DNA from: UBA9464 sp003445095
GTDB lineage: Bacteria; Verrucomicrobiota; Verrucomicrobiia; Limisphaerales; UBA9464
Assembly (NCBI GenBank): GCA_035437945.1
Contig: DAOMZG010000001.1
Span: 22,311-86,310 of the forward strand
Direction of reading: 5' to 3'
Length of the DNA stretch: 64,000 nucleotides
Positions 47,548 to 56,627 of this stretch are shown here, piece after piece. How positions within the stretch are numbered: the first letter of the stretch is position 1; each line of letters starts with the position of its first letter. The notes below the pieces were generated by a model. That model made no database searches, was not told the DNA's origin, and saw only the letters and a program-made list of their open reading frames with translations. The position numbers and the translations under genes were made by a program.

Positions 47548-48432
47548 TTACCAAAAAAAGAAGGGACATTGCGGATCGAGATAATCGCGAGTGGGCATGT
47601 CGGCCACCACGCGCCAGACGGTCGCATAGCGCGACCAAGGGCCGGGCAATTCTCCGTCGAAGCGCACCGACCACTTCGCCTCGCGGACGGGCTTGCGGTC
47701 GAACACACGACGGAGGAATTCAGTGTGTCCCTCCTCGCCGGCGAAGTAGAGACAACGGCGTTCGAAGCAATTCGACACCTCGCGCGCGGCAGTGCGGAGT
47801 TTGTAGTAACCGACCACGAACTCGTTGCGAGCGAGTTCAATCGCGGCCCGCGCGGCGGCGGTCCTGAAGGAAGAACCCGCGGAGTAACCGTAACTCACGT
47901 GGCCCGACGCGGACCGGCGAAAGAGCACCGCCACCTCACCGATGCCGGCGTGCTGTTCCAGGCGCAACGCGGTCACTCCGAATAACGTGTCGCTCACCAC
48001 CGAAGCGCGGAGATGTCCCGACCACCACGAAACCAGGGCCCAGCGTTCGAGGGCTTCCAGCTGTGCTCGGCGCCGCGCCTGTGTTTTGAACAGGCCCGGA
48101 AACGCCGCCATGCCGTTCGTGGAATTGTCGTGATCGAAGCCGAATTTCGCGGCGTCGTCCCGCTGCGACGTCTCGTAGAAGGCCCAACGCTCAAGCGCTT
48201 CGGAGATTGCAATGTGACGCGCGACTTGGGCCGAGCCGCTCGCACCCGTGCCGTCGGCATTGCCGTAGACGTTGAGCGAAGGCTTGCCGCGGACGAGCCC
48301 GGATGCAAGATAGGCGTTGGCTTGGAACGCGGGTTTGCCTAACACATCAATCGAACCCGACGAAATACGTTCAATCGGGCCACCCGCACTCGTGCGGATG
48401 TCGCGGTAGTTGATCGCAGCGAGACTGAACAT
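47548..48432 (-). CDS. YcaO-domain cyclodehydratase-like protein
   Basis: A 294-residue YcaO-family ATP-dependent enzyme. The three ATP/Mg-binding segments are visible: ARHIAISEALERWAFYE (Glu78, Glu81), STNGMAAFPGLFKTQARRR with QLEALERWALVSWW (Glu126, Glu129), and SAGSSFRTAAARAAIELARN (Glu199). YcaO proteins activate peptide amides to build azolines, thioamides or amidines in RiPP or ribosome-linked modifications. The C-terminus ends PQCPFFFW, not the proline-rich PxPxP of azoline-forming enzymes. No E1-like, TfuA or dehydrogenase partner is adjacent. A 58-codon gene encoding a small exported peptide lies 29 bp upstream on the same strand. Target is unknown. Confidence 0.88.
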   Translation of the reverse strand: MFSLAAINYRDIRTSAGGPIERISSGSIDVLGKPAFQANAYLASGLVRGKPSLNVYGNADGTGASGSAQVARHIAISEALERWAFYETSQRDDAAKFGFDHDNSTNGMAAFPGLFKTQARRRAQLEALERWALVSWWSGHLRASVVSDTLFGVTALRLEQHAGIGEVAVLFRRSASGHVSYGYSAGSSFRTAAARAAIELARNEFVVGYYKLRTAAREVSNCFERRCLYFAGEEGHTEFLRRVFDRKPVREAKWSVRFDGELPGPWSRYATVWRVVADMPTRDYLDPQCPFFFW

Positions 48433-48461
48433 ACGAGGATGAGTGGATCTGTTAGAAGACT

Positions 48462-48638
48462 CTATGCTTGGCTACGAGGGCCGAGGCACGGGAGGCTTGG
48501 CATCCGCGATTCGGAATCCGCCTCGCCCACAAGATCGGATTGGTCTTGCGGATCGAATTTCTCGGCGGCTCGGACGGCCCCAACGGCGAGCAACAGGGTG
48601 GAAATTACCGCGAACAAGAAAGAGGGAGTTCGTTTCAT
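48462..48638 (-). CDS. 58-residue secreted peptide upstream of YcaO
   Basis: A short open frame found by direct translation of the minus strand. It starts ATG AAA CGA and encodes MKRTPSFLFAVISTLLLAVG followed by AVRA, a model Sec signal peptide with cleavage after Ala24. The mature 34-residue part is acidic, then ends MPSLPCLGPRSQA with one cysteine (Cys51). It stops 29 bp before the YcaO start codon, so the two are probably co-transcribed. Its existence argues against the long 5' extension of the kinase gene on the other strand. It may be the YcaO substrate or an independent secreted peptide; both are inference. No strong ribosome site is visible. Confidence 0.6.
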   Translation of the reverse strand: MKRTPSFLFAVISTLLLAVGAVRAAEKFDPQDQSDLVGEADSESRMPSLPCLGPRSQA

Positions 48639-48783
48639 TTGCTCGCGAGCTTATGGGACTGACCAAGAGAGGCTATCTCGACGATTACTGCCGCAGAGAG
48701 AATCGCGTACCTTTAAAAAGGTATTGCGCGGAAATCGAATCGGGCCGGCTCGAACGGGCCTGTCCAACCTTCCCCGACCGTTC

Positions 48784-51700
48784 GTGATTCTCGGCGTTTG
48801 GCTCGCGGTTTGCCTGCTGCCCGCCTTCGGCCTGCCAGATCGGCACCCGCTGCGGGTCAATTTCTCCGCCGCCCAACTCGATGGTGAGCCTTACATTTGG
48901 GAGATTGTCCAGACGCCCCAAGGTCAGCTGATCGCGGCAGGAGAGCGGCTGGCCTATTACGAGGGGCACCAGTGGCAGTTTGTGCCATCGTTTCGCAAGG
49001 TGGCGATCCGCAGTTTGCTAATCGATGGCAACACGCTGTGGATTTCGTCCGAAGGCGAACTGGGGCGATTCGAGCTGCCGCTAAACGCCGATAGCTGTTA
49101 TCAGCCTCTCGCCGCGCAGGGACTCGCGGAAGCTGGGGAAATCTGGGATTTGCGGATGGCGTGGGGCACGTTGGTTGCAATCACGCAACAAGACGTTTGG
49201 ATGGTTGCCTCTGATGGGAGCCACTCGGCGCGCACTCACCTTCCCAATCAGGCCCGTCTGATGGCACAGGACTGGAAGGATCGAATCCTCATCGCCCAGC
49301 AAGGCGAAGGCATCTGGGAAGTGAAAGACGGCGGACTCAAACCGTTTCAGAATCCCTTGCCGGACGCGTCCGACACGTCGTGGCACGGAAGTGATGAAAC
49401 CTACGTATTAACGTCCCGGGCCCTTTACAAGCGAGGGGCCACGGGATGGTTCCCGCTCACTTCGACCAAAGCTTTCGCCAGCCAAGCAGTCATCACTTCG
49501 GTGGTGCGGTGGGGCGACTTGGTGGTAGCGACAACATTTAGCCACGGCTTGGCGTTGTTGGATCTCAACACCGGCAAGATCCAGCTATCGACCCGCGCGG
49601 TGGGCTTGGATGGCGCCTCACTCCTGTGCGCGTCCGTGGATCTCAGCGACCGGCTCTGGATAGGGATGCGCAAGGGAATGGCGGTGTTCGAGTCGCTGCG
49701 GTACGGCCATTCTTGGGCAACGCCCGCCCTGCCGGTGATGGCCGGGCGTCATGGCGGACTGCTCATCGGTTACAACGATCACGCGGAGTTTTGGACTGAC
49801 GACGGCCGAGCAGTTCAGATCCCGGAGCGAGTTTGGTCCTTTAGCTCGACGCGTTCCGGCCCGTTGATTGGACTTTGGGGGAAAGTCCGGGTCGGCGATC
49901 AAACCATCAACACTCCCGGCAATGTCGTTTTGACGAGTGTCGAACTGCCGGACGGCGACCTTATCGTGAGCTCGGGCGAGCGGGCCTACCGCGTCAACCC
50001 ATCGCGTGGGACGGCGAATGTGATCGAGAAACCGGCCACCGTGTTCTCTGGCCTGGCCGTTTTGGGAGACACGCTTTGGGCAGCGGGCTCTGATGGTCGC
50101 TTGTATCGGTCACCCTTGGACGCCGAGCTTGTCTTCGAAGACGCCGGTGCGTTTCCCAACCGGGGAGAACCGTCGGTCAAGAATTTGAGTGGAACCTTGG
50201 TCTTCACCTCGACCAACGGGGTGCTTTACGGAGCGAACTTCGAGCAGGTCAAAAAAACTGACCAACTCCGCGAGGCTAAATTGGCGGAGAACTCCGATGG
50301 CCTTTGGCTGGTGGGCGAGCAGGACGGCGCTCAGCGACTCGGAAAACTCGTTGCCAGGGGCAACGTCGTGACTTGGGAAACGGTCGAAGCGAAGGGGCTC
50401 GCCGAACTCTCGGAGGTTCATTCGATCCATGGGGACGGCCACGTGCTGACCCTCTGCGGCGACTCCACCGTTTTTGAGCTCAACACGGACCAGCTCAAGC
50501 CGGCCTATCGGCTCGATCCACCGAAACTGATGTTCACCTACCGCGATCGCTCGACTGGGACCACCCTCACCAAGTCCGCTCCACCAGGAGAACTGGCGGT
50601 GGAAGAAAGCGGGCTGGCGTTTAGCGGCGCACTCCCGTTCGACGAATTCGGCGAGAAGCCTCGTTACGAACGGCGACTGCGACCCAGCGAGACCAATTGG
50701 TTGTCGACGAAAATCAGCGAGCGGGTGAGCTATCCTTCGCTTTCACCCCTGAGCTACACCCTCGAAGTGCGCGCGACTCATCTCGGCCATACCGGCCCGG
50801 TGGCTGCCTACACGTTTACCGTATTGCCCCCCTGGTATGCCACCGCTCCGGCGGCGGCTGGGTATCTGGTGACTGCGGCTTTCGCGTTCTACGGCTTGTA
50901 TCGTCTGCGAACCCACAACCTGCGCCGCCGCACCGCGGAGCTAGAGCGAATTGTGCAAGAGCGCACCCACGCCCTCGCCGAGGCCAGTGCGGCTAAGACG
51001 GAATTCCTCGCTTCGATGTCGCACGAAATTCGCAACCCGATGAACGGAGTCATTGGGCTCGTGGAAATCTTGCGCGAGCGACCCGCCTCTCCCCGACAGG
51101 CGCACACCTTGAAGCTCCTGCACCACTGCGCCGATCAGTTGCGCACCACCGTCGACGACATCCTGGACTTTTCGAAAATAGAAGCGGGGCGAATCGAGCT
51201 TGAGACCGTCAAGTTCGATCTGCGAGACACCCTTGAGGCGGCTGCCGCAACCGTCGATCCGAGCCGAGCGAAGATTCGTTTTGTGGATCCACCGGCGGAT
51301 GGTGTTTGGCTTATTGGCGACCTTGGCAAACTCCGCCAGATTTTCGCCAATTACCTTAACAACGCTTTGAAATACGGCGTACCTCCGAGCGCCCGGGTGA
51401 GCACGCTGTTGACGAACACCGAGGCCGGGCTGCGGCTCACGCTCGGGGTGGCGAGTTCCGGACCGACGATCCCGAAAGACACGCTTGACGGCTTTTTTGA
51501 GAGTTTTACGCGCGGGAGCGAGGCGATCGAGAGGAACATCCGCGGCACTGGCCTCGGTCTCGCCATTTGCCGCAAGTACGCGCAAGCGATGGGGGGCGAG
51601 GTTGGCGCAGTGAGCGCCAATGGTGAAACGACGTTTTACCTCGACGTCCCGTTTGCCCGCGCCAACGAGCAGACACCCGCGGCCACGCCGGCGCCGCCGA

Positions 51701-52377
51701 GCACCCTGCCGGCAAAGGCGCTAGCGATCGAGGACGAGGGCTACAACCGGATCGTCCTGGGCAGCATTCTCGCGAAGATGAACTACACCGTTGACTGGGC
51801 GACGACTGGCGAAGAGGCCCTGAAGCTCGCGCGGGAAAACGGTTACGACGTGATCTTCACGGATTACCGGCTGCCCGACACCAATGGCGTCGAACTAACC
51901 AAGAAGATTCTCAAGCTGTGCTCCAACCCGACGCCCGCCGTGTTCGCGGTCACCGCTTACTCCACGAAGGAACGCCGCGAAGAGTGCCTTAACGCCGGCA
52001 TGTCTGGCTTCATCAGTAAGCCGATCACCTTGGAGAAACTCCGCACGACATTAGCGAGCTGGGGGGAGCACCGACTCGCCACGATTTCCTTGGAGACATC
52101 GCACCGACTAGCTCTCAACCCTGTTTCCGCGCCACAACCGTCGGCTGAAATCGCTACGGCCTGGGAAGAGCTCGAGCGCACCGCCGCTCGCGACCCCAAG
52201 CGCGCCGCCGAACTTGCGCACCGATTGAACAATGCTTGTCGCGCCGATGGCTTCACCGACGTGGCCGAGCAACTGGAACTCTTGGAAGGCGCGCTTGAAC
52301 GCGGCGAGCCCGCAGAGCCCTTCCTGCGCGCTTGCGACCAGTTTCTATGCGCTACTGCAACCGAGCCACCGTCGTGA
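48784..52377 (+). CDS. Reg_prop/Y_Y_Y hybrid sensor histidine kinase with REC and HPt
   Basis: A large membrane sensor of about 1197 residues from the chosen start. The N-terminus has a signal/anchor (ILGVWLAVCLLPAFG), then a periplasmic beta-propeller of two-component-regulator type (about 30-570) and a Y_Y_Y-like domain (about 580-680). One transmembrane helix (AAAGYLVTAAFAFYGLYRL) leads to HisKA with SMSHEIRNPMNGVIGL (His747), HATPase with GTGLGLAICRKYAQAMGGEV, a receiver domain with phosphoacceptor Asp1027 (IFTDYRLPDTNG), and a C-terminal HPt-like helix bundle with AHRLNNACRADGF. The frame is open from 48439, but those residues oppose another gene; GTG at 48784 is the likely start. The nearby response regulator may be its partner. 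Confidence 0.9.
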   Translation: MILGVWLAVCLLPAFGLPDRHPLRVNFSAAQLDGEPYIWEIVQTPQGQLIAAGERLAYYEGHQWQFVPSFRKVAIRSLLIDGNTLWISSEGELGRFELPLNADSCYQPLAAQGLAEAGEIWDLRMAWGTLVAITQQDVWMVASDGSHSARTHLPNQARLMAQDWKDRILIAQQGEGIWEVKDGGLKPFQNPLPDASDTSWHGSDETYVLTSRALYKRGATGWFPLTSTKAFASQAVITSVVRWGDLVVATTFSHGLALLDLNTGKIQLSTRAVGLDGASLLCASVDLSDRLWIGMRKGMAVFESLRYGHSWATPALPVMAGRHGGLLIGYNDHAEFWTDDGRAVQIPERVWSFSSTRSGPLIGLWGKVRVGDQTINTPGNVVLTSVELPDGDLIVSSGERAYRVNPSRGTANVIEKPATVFSGLAVLGDTLWAAGSDGRLYRSPLDAELVFEDAGAFPNRGEPSVKNLSGTLVFTSTNGVLYGANFEQVKKTDQLREAKLAENSDGLWLVGEQDGAQRLGKLVARGNVVTWETVEAKGLAELSEVHSIHGDGHVLTLCGDSTVFELNTDQLKPAYRLDPPKLMFTYRDRSTGTTLTKSAPPGELAVEESGLAFSGALPFDEFGEKPRYERRLRPSETNWLSTKISERVSYPSLSPLSYTLEVRATHLGHTGPVAAYTFTVLPPWYATAPAAAGYLVTAAFAFYGLYRLRTHNLRRRTAELERIVQERTHALAEASAAKTEFLASMSHEIRNPMNGVIGLVEILRERPASPRQAHTLKLLHHCADQLRTTVDDILDFSKIEAGRIELETVKFDLRDTLEAAAATVDPSRAKIRFVDPPADGVWLIGDLGKLRQIFANYLNNALKYGVPPSARVSTLLTNTEAGLRLTLGVASSGPTIPKDTLDGFFESFTRGSEAIERNIRGTGLGLAICRKYAQAMGGEVGAVSANGETTFYLDVPFARANEQTPAATPAPPSTLPAKALAIEDEGYNRIVLGSILAKMNYTVDWATTGEEALKLARENGYDVIFTDYRLPDTNGVELTKKILKLCSNPTPAVFAVTAYSTKERREECLNAGMSGFISKPITLEKLRTTLASWGEHRLATISLETSHRLALNPVSAPQPSAEIATAWEELERTAARDPKRAAELAHRLNNACRADGFTDVAEQLELLEGALERGEPAEPFLRACDQFLCATATEPPS

Positions 52378-52993
52378 ATCCGCTCTTCAACGCATAGGCT
52401 TGCAGTTCCTGGGCCGTGTGGACGCCGAGTTTCATCATGATGTTGCGCCGGTGGGTTTGCACCGTGCCGGCGCTCGCGCCGATCACGGCAGCAACTTCCG
52501 TGTCCGAGTAGCCGGAGCCCAGGAAGCACAAGAGCTCCTGCTCGCGGCGCGAGAGGATTTTGTCGAAGCTCTCCGGATTGTTCTCGAGCTGCCGGCGGCG
52601 GTCCACGAAACGTGGGCTGAAAAACGCGCCTCCGGCGGCCACGATCTGAATGGCGGTGAGCAACACCTTCGGATCCTCGTCCTTATGCACAAAACCCTGC
52701 GCAAAACTCTTGTTCACGCGCTCGACGATGTAGTCCTCGCACGAGGAGGAAAACAACAGCACGGGAGTGGCGATGGACGCCGCCGACATCTCGCGCACAA
52801 TTTCTAGCCCGTCGCCATCGGGCAGCCAGATGTCGAGCAGCAACAAGTCAGCGGCCCGAACCTTATCGAGGTTGGCGCGCAGTTCGGCGAGCGTGCTCGT
52901 CTCAAGGAGGATCTTACCTTGGCATTCCTCAATCAGTAGTTTCCGAATGAGGCCGCGAAACATCACCTGATCTTCGACGAGCACGAACTTCAT
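52352..52993 (-). CDS. NarL/FixJ-family response regulator
   Basis: A 213-residue two-component regulator. The receiver domain has acidic E7/D8, the phosphoacceptor Asp54 in LLLLDIWLPDGDGLE, Ser82 and Lys104 (FVHKDED), all at canonical places. The LuxR-type DNA-binding domain (about 145-205) has LSRREQELLCFLGSGYSDTE and ASAGTVQTHRRNIMMKLGV, the recognition helix. It should bind DNA as a phosphorylated dimer. The gene converges on the hybrid kinase gene and overlaps its 3' end by 26 bp, suggesting a functional link although the kinase has its own receiver and HPt. ATG at 52993 is followed directly by the first beta strand (MKFVLVEDQ). Confidence 0.94.
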   Translation of the reverse strand: MKFVLVEDQVMFRGLIRKLLIEECQGKILLETSTLAELRANLDKVRAADLLLLDIWLPDGDGLEIVREMSAASIATPVLLFSSSCEDYIVERVNKSFAQGFVHKDEDPKVLLTAIQIVAAGGAFFSPRFVDRRRQLENNPESFDKILSRREQELLCFLGSGYSDTEVAAVIGASAGTVQTHRRNIMMKLGVHTAQELQAYALKSGFTTVARLQ

Positions 52994-53150
52994 CGGGCTG
53001 ATTTTTGGCCGAACCCCCGGGCTGCCGGCGAGTCGGAAATGCGCCCCATCGAGCCGAGGAGGTGTTCAGTCGGCAGTGAGTTGGCGAGGGGCTGCTACGC
53101 CGAGCTTCAGTCGAATTGCCAATCGTCCGGCACCACCCCAGTATCTCGCC

Positions 53151-53588
53151 ATGCTGGAGAATGAAAATACGGAGATTGTTCGACGCTGGTTTGAAGAAGT
53201 GTGGAATCAACGTCGCTTGGAAACCATCGATGAATTGTTGGCCGACGACGCTGTCGCCTACGACCTCGGGGGCCCTGGCGCAACGATTCGAGGAGCGTCG
53301 GCGTTTCGCGCCGCGGCAGAGATGCTTCACGCTGCCTTTGGAGAAATGCACTTCGTGGTCGAAGACATTTTCGGTGTGGAGGATCGCGTGGCCGTGCGAC
53401 TCGCGGCGCGGCTCCGTCATACGGGCCCACTGGGCCAACTGCCGGCGACGGGTAACGAGGTGACCGTGCCCGTGATGTGCCTGCTCCGCTTGCGCGACGG
53501 GAAAATTATCGAAGGCTGGAACAACTGGGATGTGGCCACGGCGTTACGTGCCGCCGCCGCGCCGCCCACGCAGGTGACGATCTTTTAG
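53151..53588 (+). CDS. SnoaL-like ester cyclase family protein
   Basis: A 145-residue protein with an NTF2/SnoaL-like fold. The N-terminal helix NTEIVRRWFEEVWNQRRLET, the segment IDELLADDAVAYDLG, the GASAFRAAAEMLHAAFGEMH helix and the last strands VTVPVMCLLRLRDGKIIEGW with NNWD are characteristic of the ester-cyclase (SnoaL-like polyketide cyclase) family, where the terminal W-x-x-x-D residues line the pocket. Members range from cyclases to stress proteins; the substrate is unknown. The ATG at 53151 gives the standard short N-terminus; the longer frame from 53076 is not needed. It is just upstream of the ECF sigma gene, same strand, and may belong to that regulon. Confidence 0.85.
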   Translation: MLENENTEIVRRWFEEVWNQRRLETIDELLADDAVAYDLGGPGATIRGASAFRAAAEMLHAAFGEMHFVVEDIFGVEDRVAVRLAARLRHTGPLGQLPATGNEVTVPVMCLLRLRDGKIIEGWNNWDVATALRAAAAPPTQVTIF

Positions 53589-53790
53589 CCAGAGCCTGGA
53601 AATGGTTTTGAGGATTACGCGCTCCGGCGTGTTGGTTCGGATGTCCACGCGAGCTTCGTCAGTCGAATCCTCCACGGGTCCAAGAGGGGAGAGCTTGAAG
53701 ACCGAAATTCCTTGCCGGTGTAATGCGAGGTGATCCGGCCGGAAGATTTCATTTTGAGTTCTGGCCAAATCGACCAACACCCTTCGGCCG

Positions 53791-55050
53791 ATGTCGGAAG
53801 GCGCGATCGAACAAGTCCGGGAAAGTCTGGATGCCCTTTATCGCGCGGAGTCTGGCCGCATTCTCGCGACGCTCATCCGGTTGCTTGGGGATTTTGATTT
53901 GGCCGAAGATGCGTTGCAGGATGCTTTCGCCGCGGCTTCGGAACGCTGGCCGCAGGATGGCGTGCCGGCCAATCCCCGTGCCTGGCTCGTTTCCACTGCA
54001 CGATTCAAGGCCATCGATGCGTTGCGCCGACGGGCCCGATTCGATGCCTCGCAGGAAAAGATCGCGGAACAGTTCGAGACCGGAGCCGGCGACGCAGCGG
54101 TTGACACAGACGTGAGCATTGAAGACGACCGGTTGCGATTGAGTTTCACCTGCTGCCATCCGGCACTGGCGCCGGAAGCCCGCGTGGCATTGACCTTGCG
54201 TGAGGTGTGTGGCCTGACGACCGAGGAGATCGCCCGCGCGCTTCTCACAACGGCGCCCACGCTCGCCCAACGAATTGTGCGGGCCAAGGCGAAGATTCGC
54301 GAAGCACGCATCCCCTATCAGGTGCCGCCCGCGGACGAGTTGCCCGATCGTCTGGGGACGGTGCTGCAAGTGGTCTATCTCGTCTTCAACGAGGGTTACT
54401 TCGCGTCGTCGGGCGAGTTGCTGACACGGTCGGATCTGTCGAGTGAAGCCATTCGGCTCGGACGATTGCTGCTGAAATTATTACCGGAGCCGGAGGTGAT
54501 GGGATTGCTTGCGTTGATGCTCTTACAGGAATCGCGCCGCCCAGCCAGAACCTCGCCCACAGGGGAGCTTATCCTATTGGAGAATCAGGACCGCTCGCTG
54601 TGGAATCGTGAACAAATCACCGAGGGTTTGGAGCTGGTGGAACGGGCATTGTTATCGCGGCGATTCGGTCCCTACACGCTTCAAGCGGCGATTGCGGCGG
54701 TGCATTCCGAGGCGTCCGACGCCGCGTCAACCGACTGGCCGCAAATCGTCGCGCTTTACACCGCCCTAGCGCGGATTGAGACCTCACCGGTCGTCGAGTT
54801 GAATCGGGCGGTGGCCGTGGCGATGCGCGATGGACCGGAGGCCGGATTGGCGCTGATTGGCGCCATATTCGCGCGCGGCGAGTTGACCAATTACGGTCTC
54901 GCTCATTCGGCCCGAGCTGATTTGTGCCGACGACTGGGCAGGAAAACCGACGCCCGTTGTTCCTACGAACGGGCTCTGGCGCTCACGCGACAGCAACCGG
55001 AACGAGTGTTCCTCGAAAAACGGCTTCAGGAATTGGTTGAGAAAAAGTGA
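53791..55050 (+). CDS. ECF42-type RNA polymerase sigma factor with C-terminal extension
   Basis: A 419-residue extracytoplasmic-function sigma factor. Region 2 (about 15-80) has RILATLIRLLGDFDLAEDAL, QDAFAAASERWPQDGVPANP and RAWLVSTARFKAIDALRR. Region 4 (about 125-180) has LRLSFTCCHPALAPEARVAL, REVCGLTTEEIARALL and AQRIVRAKAKIREARIPY. A long C-terminal domain (DUF6596 plus tetratricopeptide-like helices, with VYLVFNEGYFASSGE and SPVVELNRAVAVAM) replaces an anti-sigma partner and is typical of ECF42. In this group regulation occurs through the extension and through a linked DGPF/YCII protein, which follows 91 bp downstream. It would activate a small set of target genes. Confidence 0.92.
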   Translation: MSEGAIEQVRESLDALYRAESGRILATLIRLLGDFDLAEDALQDAFAAASERWPQDGVPANPRAWLVSTARFKAIDALRRRARFDASQEKIAEQFETGAGDAAVDTDVSIEDDRLRLSFTCCHPALAPEARVALTLREVCGLTTEEIARALLTTAPTLAQRIVRAKAKIREARIPYQVPPADELPDRLGTVLQVVYLVFNEGYFASSGELLTRSDLSSEAIRLGRLLLKLLPEPEVMGLLALMLLQESRRPARTSPTGELILLENQDRSLWNREQITEGLELVERALLSRRFGPYTLQAAIAAVHSEASDAASTDWPQIVALYTALARIETSPVVELNRAVAVAMRDGPEAGLALIGAIFARGELTNYGLAHSARADLCRRLGRKTDARCSYERALALTRQQPERVFLEKRLQELVEKK

Positions 55051-55141
55051 AGAGCGTTGTCGAACTCCGGAAGTTCCAATCGACTATTTGCTGAAGCGGT
55101 CAATACGAAGGCCGTCGAAACAACGAGCAAAACGAACACAC

Positions 55142-55546
55142 ATGAAATACATCTGCCTGGGATACATCGAGCCGAACAAGTTTGAGAACCTGTCTGAATC
55201 CGACCGTAACGCGATGGTGGACGACTGCTTTAACTACGACGACGAGTTGCGGAAGAACGGACACTTCGCGGGCGGCGAAGCGCTGCAAGGCCCGCAATCG
55301 GCTACAACCTTGCGTTGGGAGAATGGCAAGGTGTCCATCACCGACGGACCCTACGCCGAAACCAAAGAACAACTGGGCGGCATCCTGATCCTCGAAGCGC
55401 GCGACTTGAATCACGCGATCCAGTTGATGTCGAAACATCCGGGTGTGAAGGCCGGACCGTTCGAGATCCGTCCTGCCGCCGACCTCACCGAAATGATCCG
55501 GGTGAGTGAACAGCGGCGCGCCGGAGCCGAAGCGAAGTCAAAATGA
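55142..55546 (+). CDS. YCII-related/DGPF-domain protein
   Basis: A 134-residue protein of the YCII/DGPF family. The diagnostic stretch reads VSITDGPYAETKEQLGGILI, with DGPY in place of the common DGPF, preceded by MKYICLGYIEP and followed by the alpha-beta part ARDLNHAIQLMSKHPGVKAG and FEIRPAADL. These ferredoxin-like-fold proteins almost always accompany ECF42 sigma factors. The role in transduction is not established. The frame is open upstream from 55037, but the ATG at 55142 starts exactly at the domain. Confidence 0.92.
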   Translation: MKYICLGYIEPNKFENLSESDRNAMVDDCFNYDDELRKNGHFAGGEALQGPQSATTLRWENGKVSITDGPYAETKEQLGGILILEARDLNHAIQLMSKHPGVKAGPFEIRPAADLTEMIRVSEQRRAGAEAKSK

Positions 55547-55583
55547 TCAAACGGGACCGTGACTCAACCCGCGACTCGGAAAG

Positions 55584-56311
55584 CTAACGCTGCTTCCGGG
55601 CGGTCATTGTGACGTATTCGCGACCGTCGTTTCGATGTTGGTCGGGGAGGTTGCGAAAACAGAAATAGTCCAACGTTTCGATATCGAACCCTGCCTCGGT
55701 GGCACAACGCGCCAGAATGTTCTTTTCGAAGAGATGAACCATGTGCGGGAGTCGGTCGCGCCATTCCGGCGTGGCCACCGTGCGTGGATCAAAAATACCC
55801 GGCCAACGATCGCCGCGGGCGGCGCGCTCTTCGAAGGCGGTACGCAGTTTGTGATAATAGCTCAGACTCGGAGTCATCACGAGCACGAAGAACTTGCCGC
55901 CTGGTTCGAGCCATCGGTAAACACTCTGGAAGGAAAGCTCCACCTCCGCGCCCGCGAAGAAATGCAATACAGGACGCCACTAAGACTTCCCTCGCCGAGT
56001 TTCAACTCCTGGGGGAATCGGGCCGGAGCGAGCACCAGGTGTCGATGGCTACCCGCAGGCGCGGATTCGGCGAGCACCGCCAGCTCGGTTAAGGAGAGAT
56101 CGTTGGCGATAACAGTCGCGCCCGTGCCAAGGGCGGGAAGGGTGGCGTTGCCATAAGCAGCGCCGACTTCTAGCAAGGGACGTTGGGCTTGGCGGGCGTG
56201 GCTTATGAAAGCTTCGGCGGCCGGCGAAAGCTCGGTGGTCATGATGCCCATGGCGTTGTCGGTCGGGATCAGTCCCCGTTCGATTTCCTTGGGCCATTTG
56301 GGATTCGTCAC
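55584..56311 (-). pseudogene. class I SAM methyltransferase interrupted by a frameshift
   Basis: Two adjacent minus-strand frames together make one methyltransferase of about 240 residues. The N-terminal frame (56311 to about 55970) has PLLEVGAAYGNATLPALG (motif I), TVIANDLSLTELAVLAES and LSGVLYCI. The C-terminal frame (from about 55967) continues HFFAGAEVELSFQSVYRWLE, then PGGKFFVLVMTPSLSYYHKL and LDYFCFRNLPDQH. The reading frame changes near 55967, consistent with a net loss of one base or a few bases. Either the gene is inactivated or the assembly contains an error; nearby genes show similar single-base shifts. Substrate unknown. Confidence 0.75.
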
Positions 56312-56458
56312 GGAATCATCAGACCGATGACTCGCAGGAAATCAAGCGGTGTTAGCAACTGGAGACTTACCCGAAGCCTGACATCCCGGGCTCCACGCGA
56401 AACGGCTCGCCATCTCCAGCCCGGATGACATTCAATTCGTGCGAACCTCGTTGGGGCT

Positions 56459-56627
56459 ATGGAAAAGAACGGAACCAACCGCACAACGCAAAAACCACCC
56501 GCGTTCGCTGTGCGTGCCGAGCGGTCACTGAAGCGTGCGGCGCGCAACGTGAAAGCCCAACACCGCGCCTTTCAAGCTGCCTGTGATTGTCTGGAAAGAC
56601 GGCAAGGTGGTGGAGAAAACCGCATGA
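56459..56627 (+). pseudogene. small basic protein, frameshifted
   Basis: The first 37 codons from ATG 56459 (MEKNGTNRTTQ..., ending RAARNVKAQHRAF) and the following frame (KLPVIVWKDGKVVEKTA, stop 56625-56627) join into one 55-residue protein if one T is removed from the TTT at 56570-56572. Small proteins ending LPVIVWKDGKVVE are a common unnamed family in Verrucomicrobia. The stop overlaps the ATG of the next small gene (ATGA). Function unknown. Either a sequencing or assembly indel, or a genuine inactivating insertion. Confidence 0.55.

Noticed and set aside
48439..48783. N-terminal extension of the hybrid kinase
   Set aside because: The residues look non-coding and the region is occupied on the other strand by the small peptide gene; the GTG at 48784 places a signal sequence at the N-terminus.
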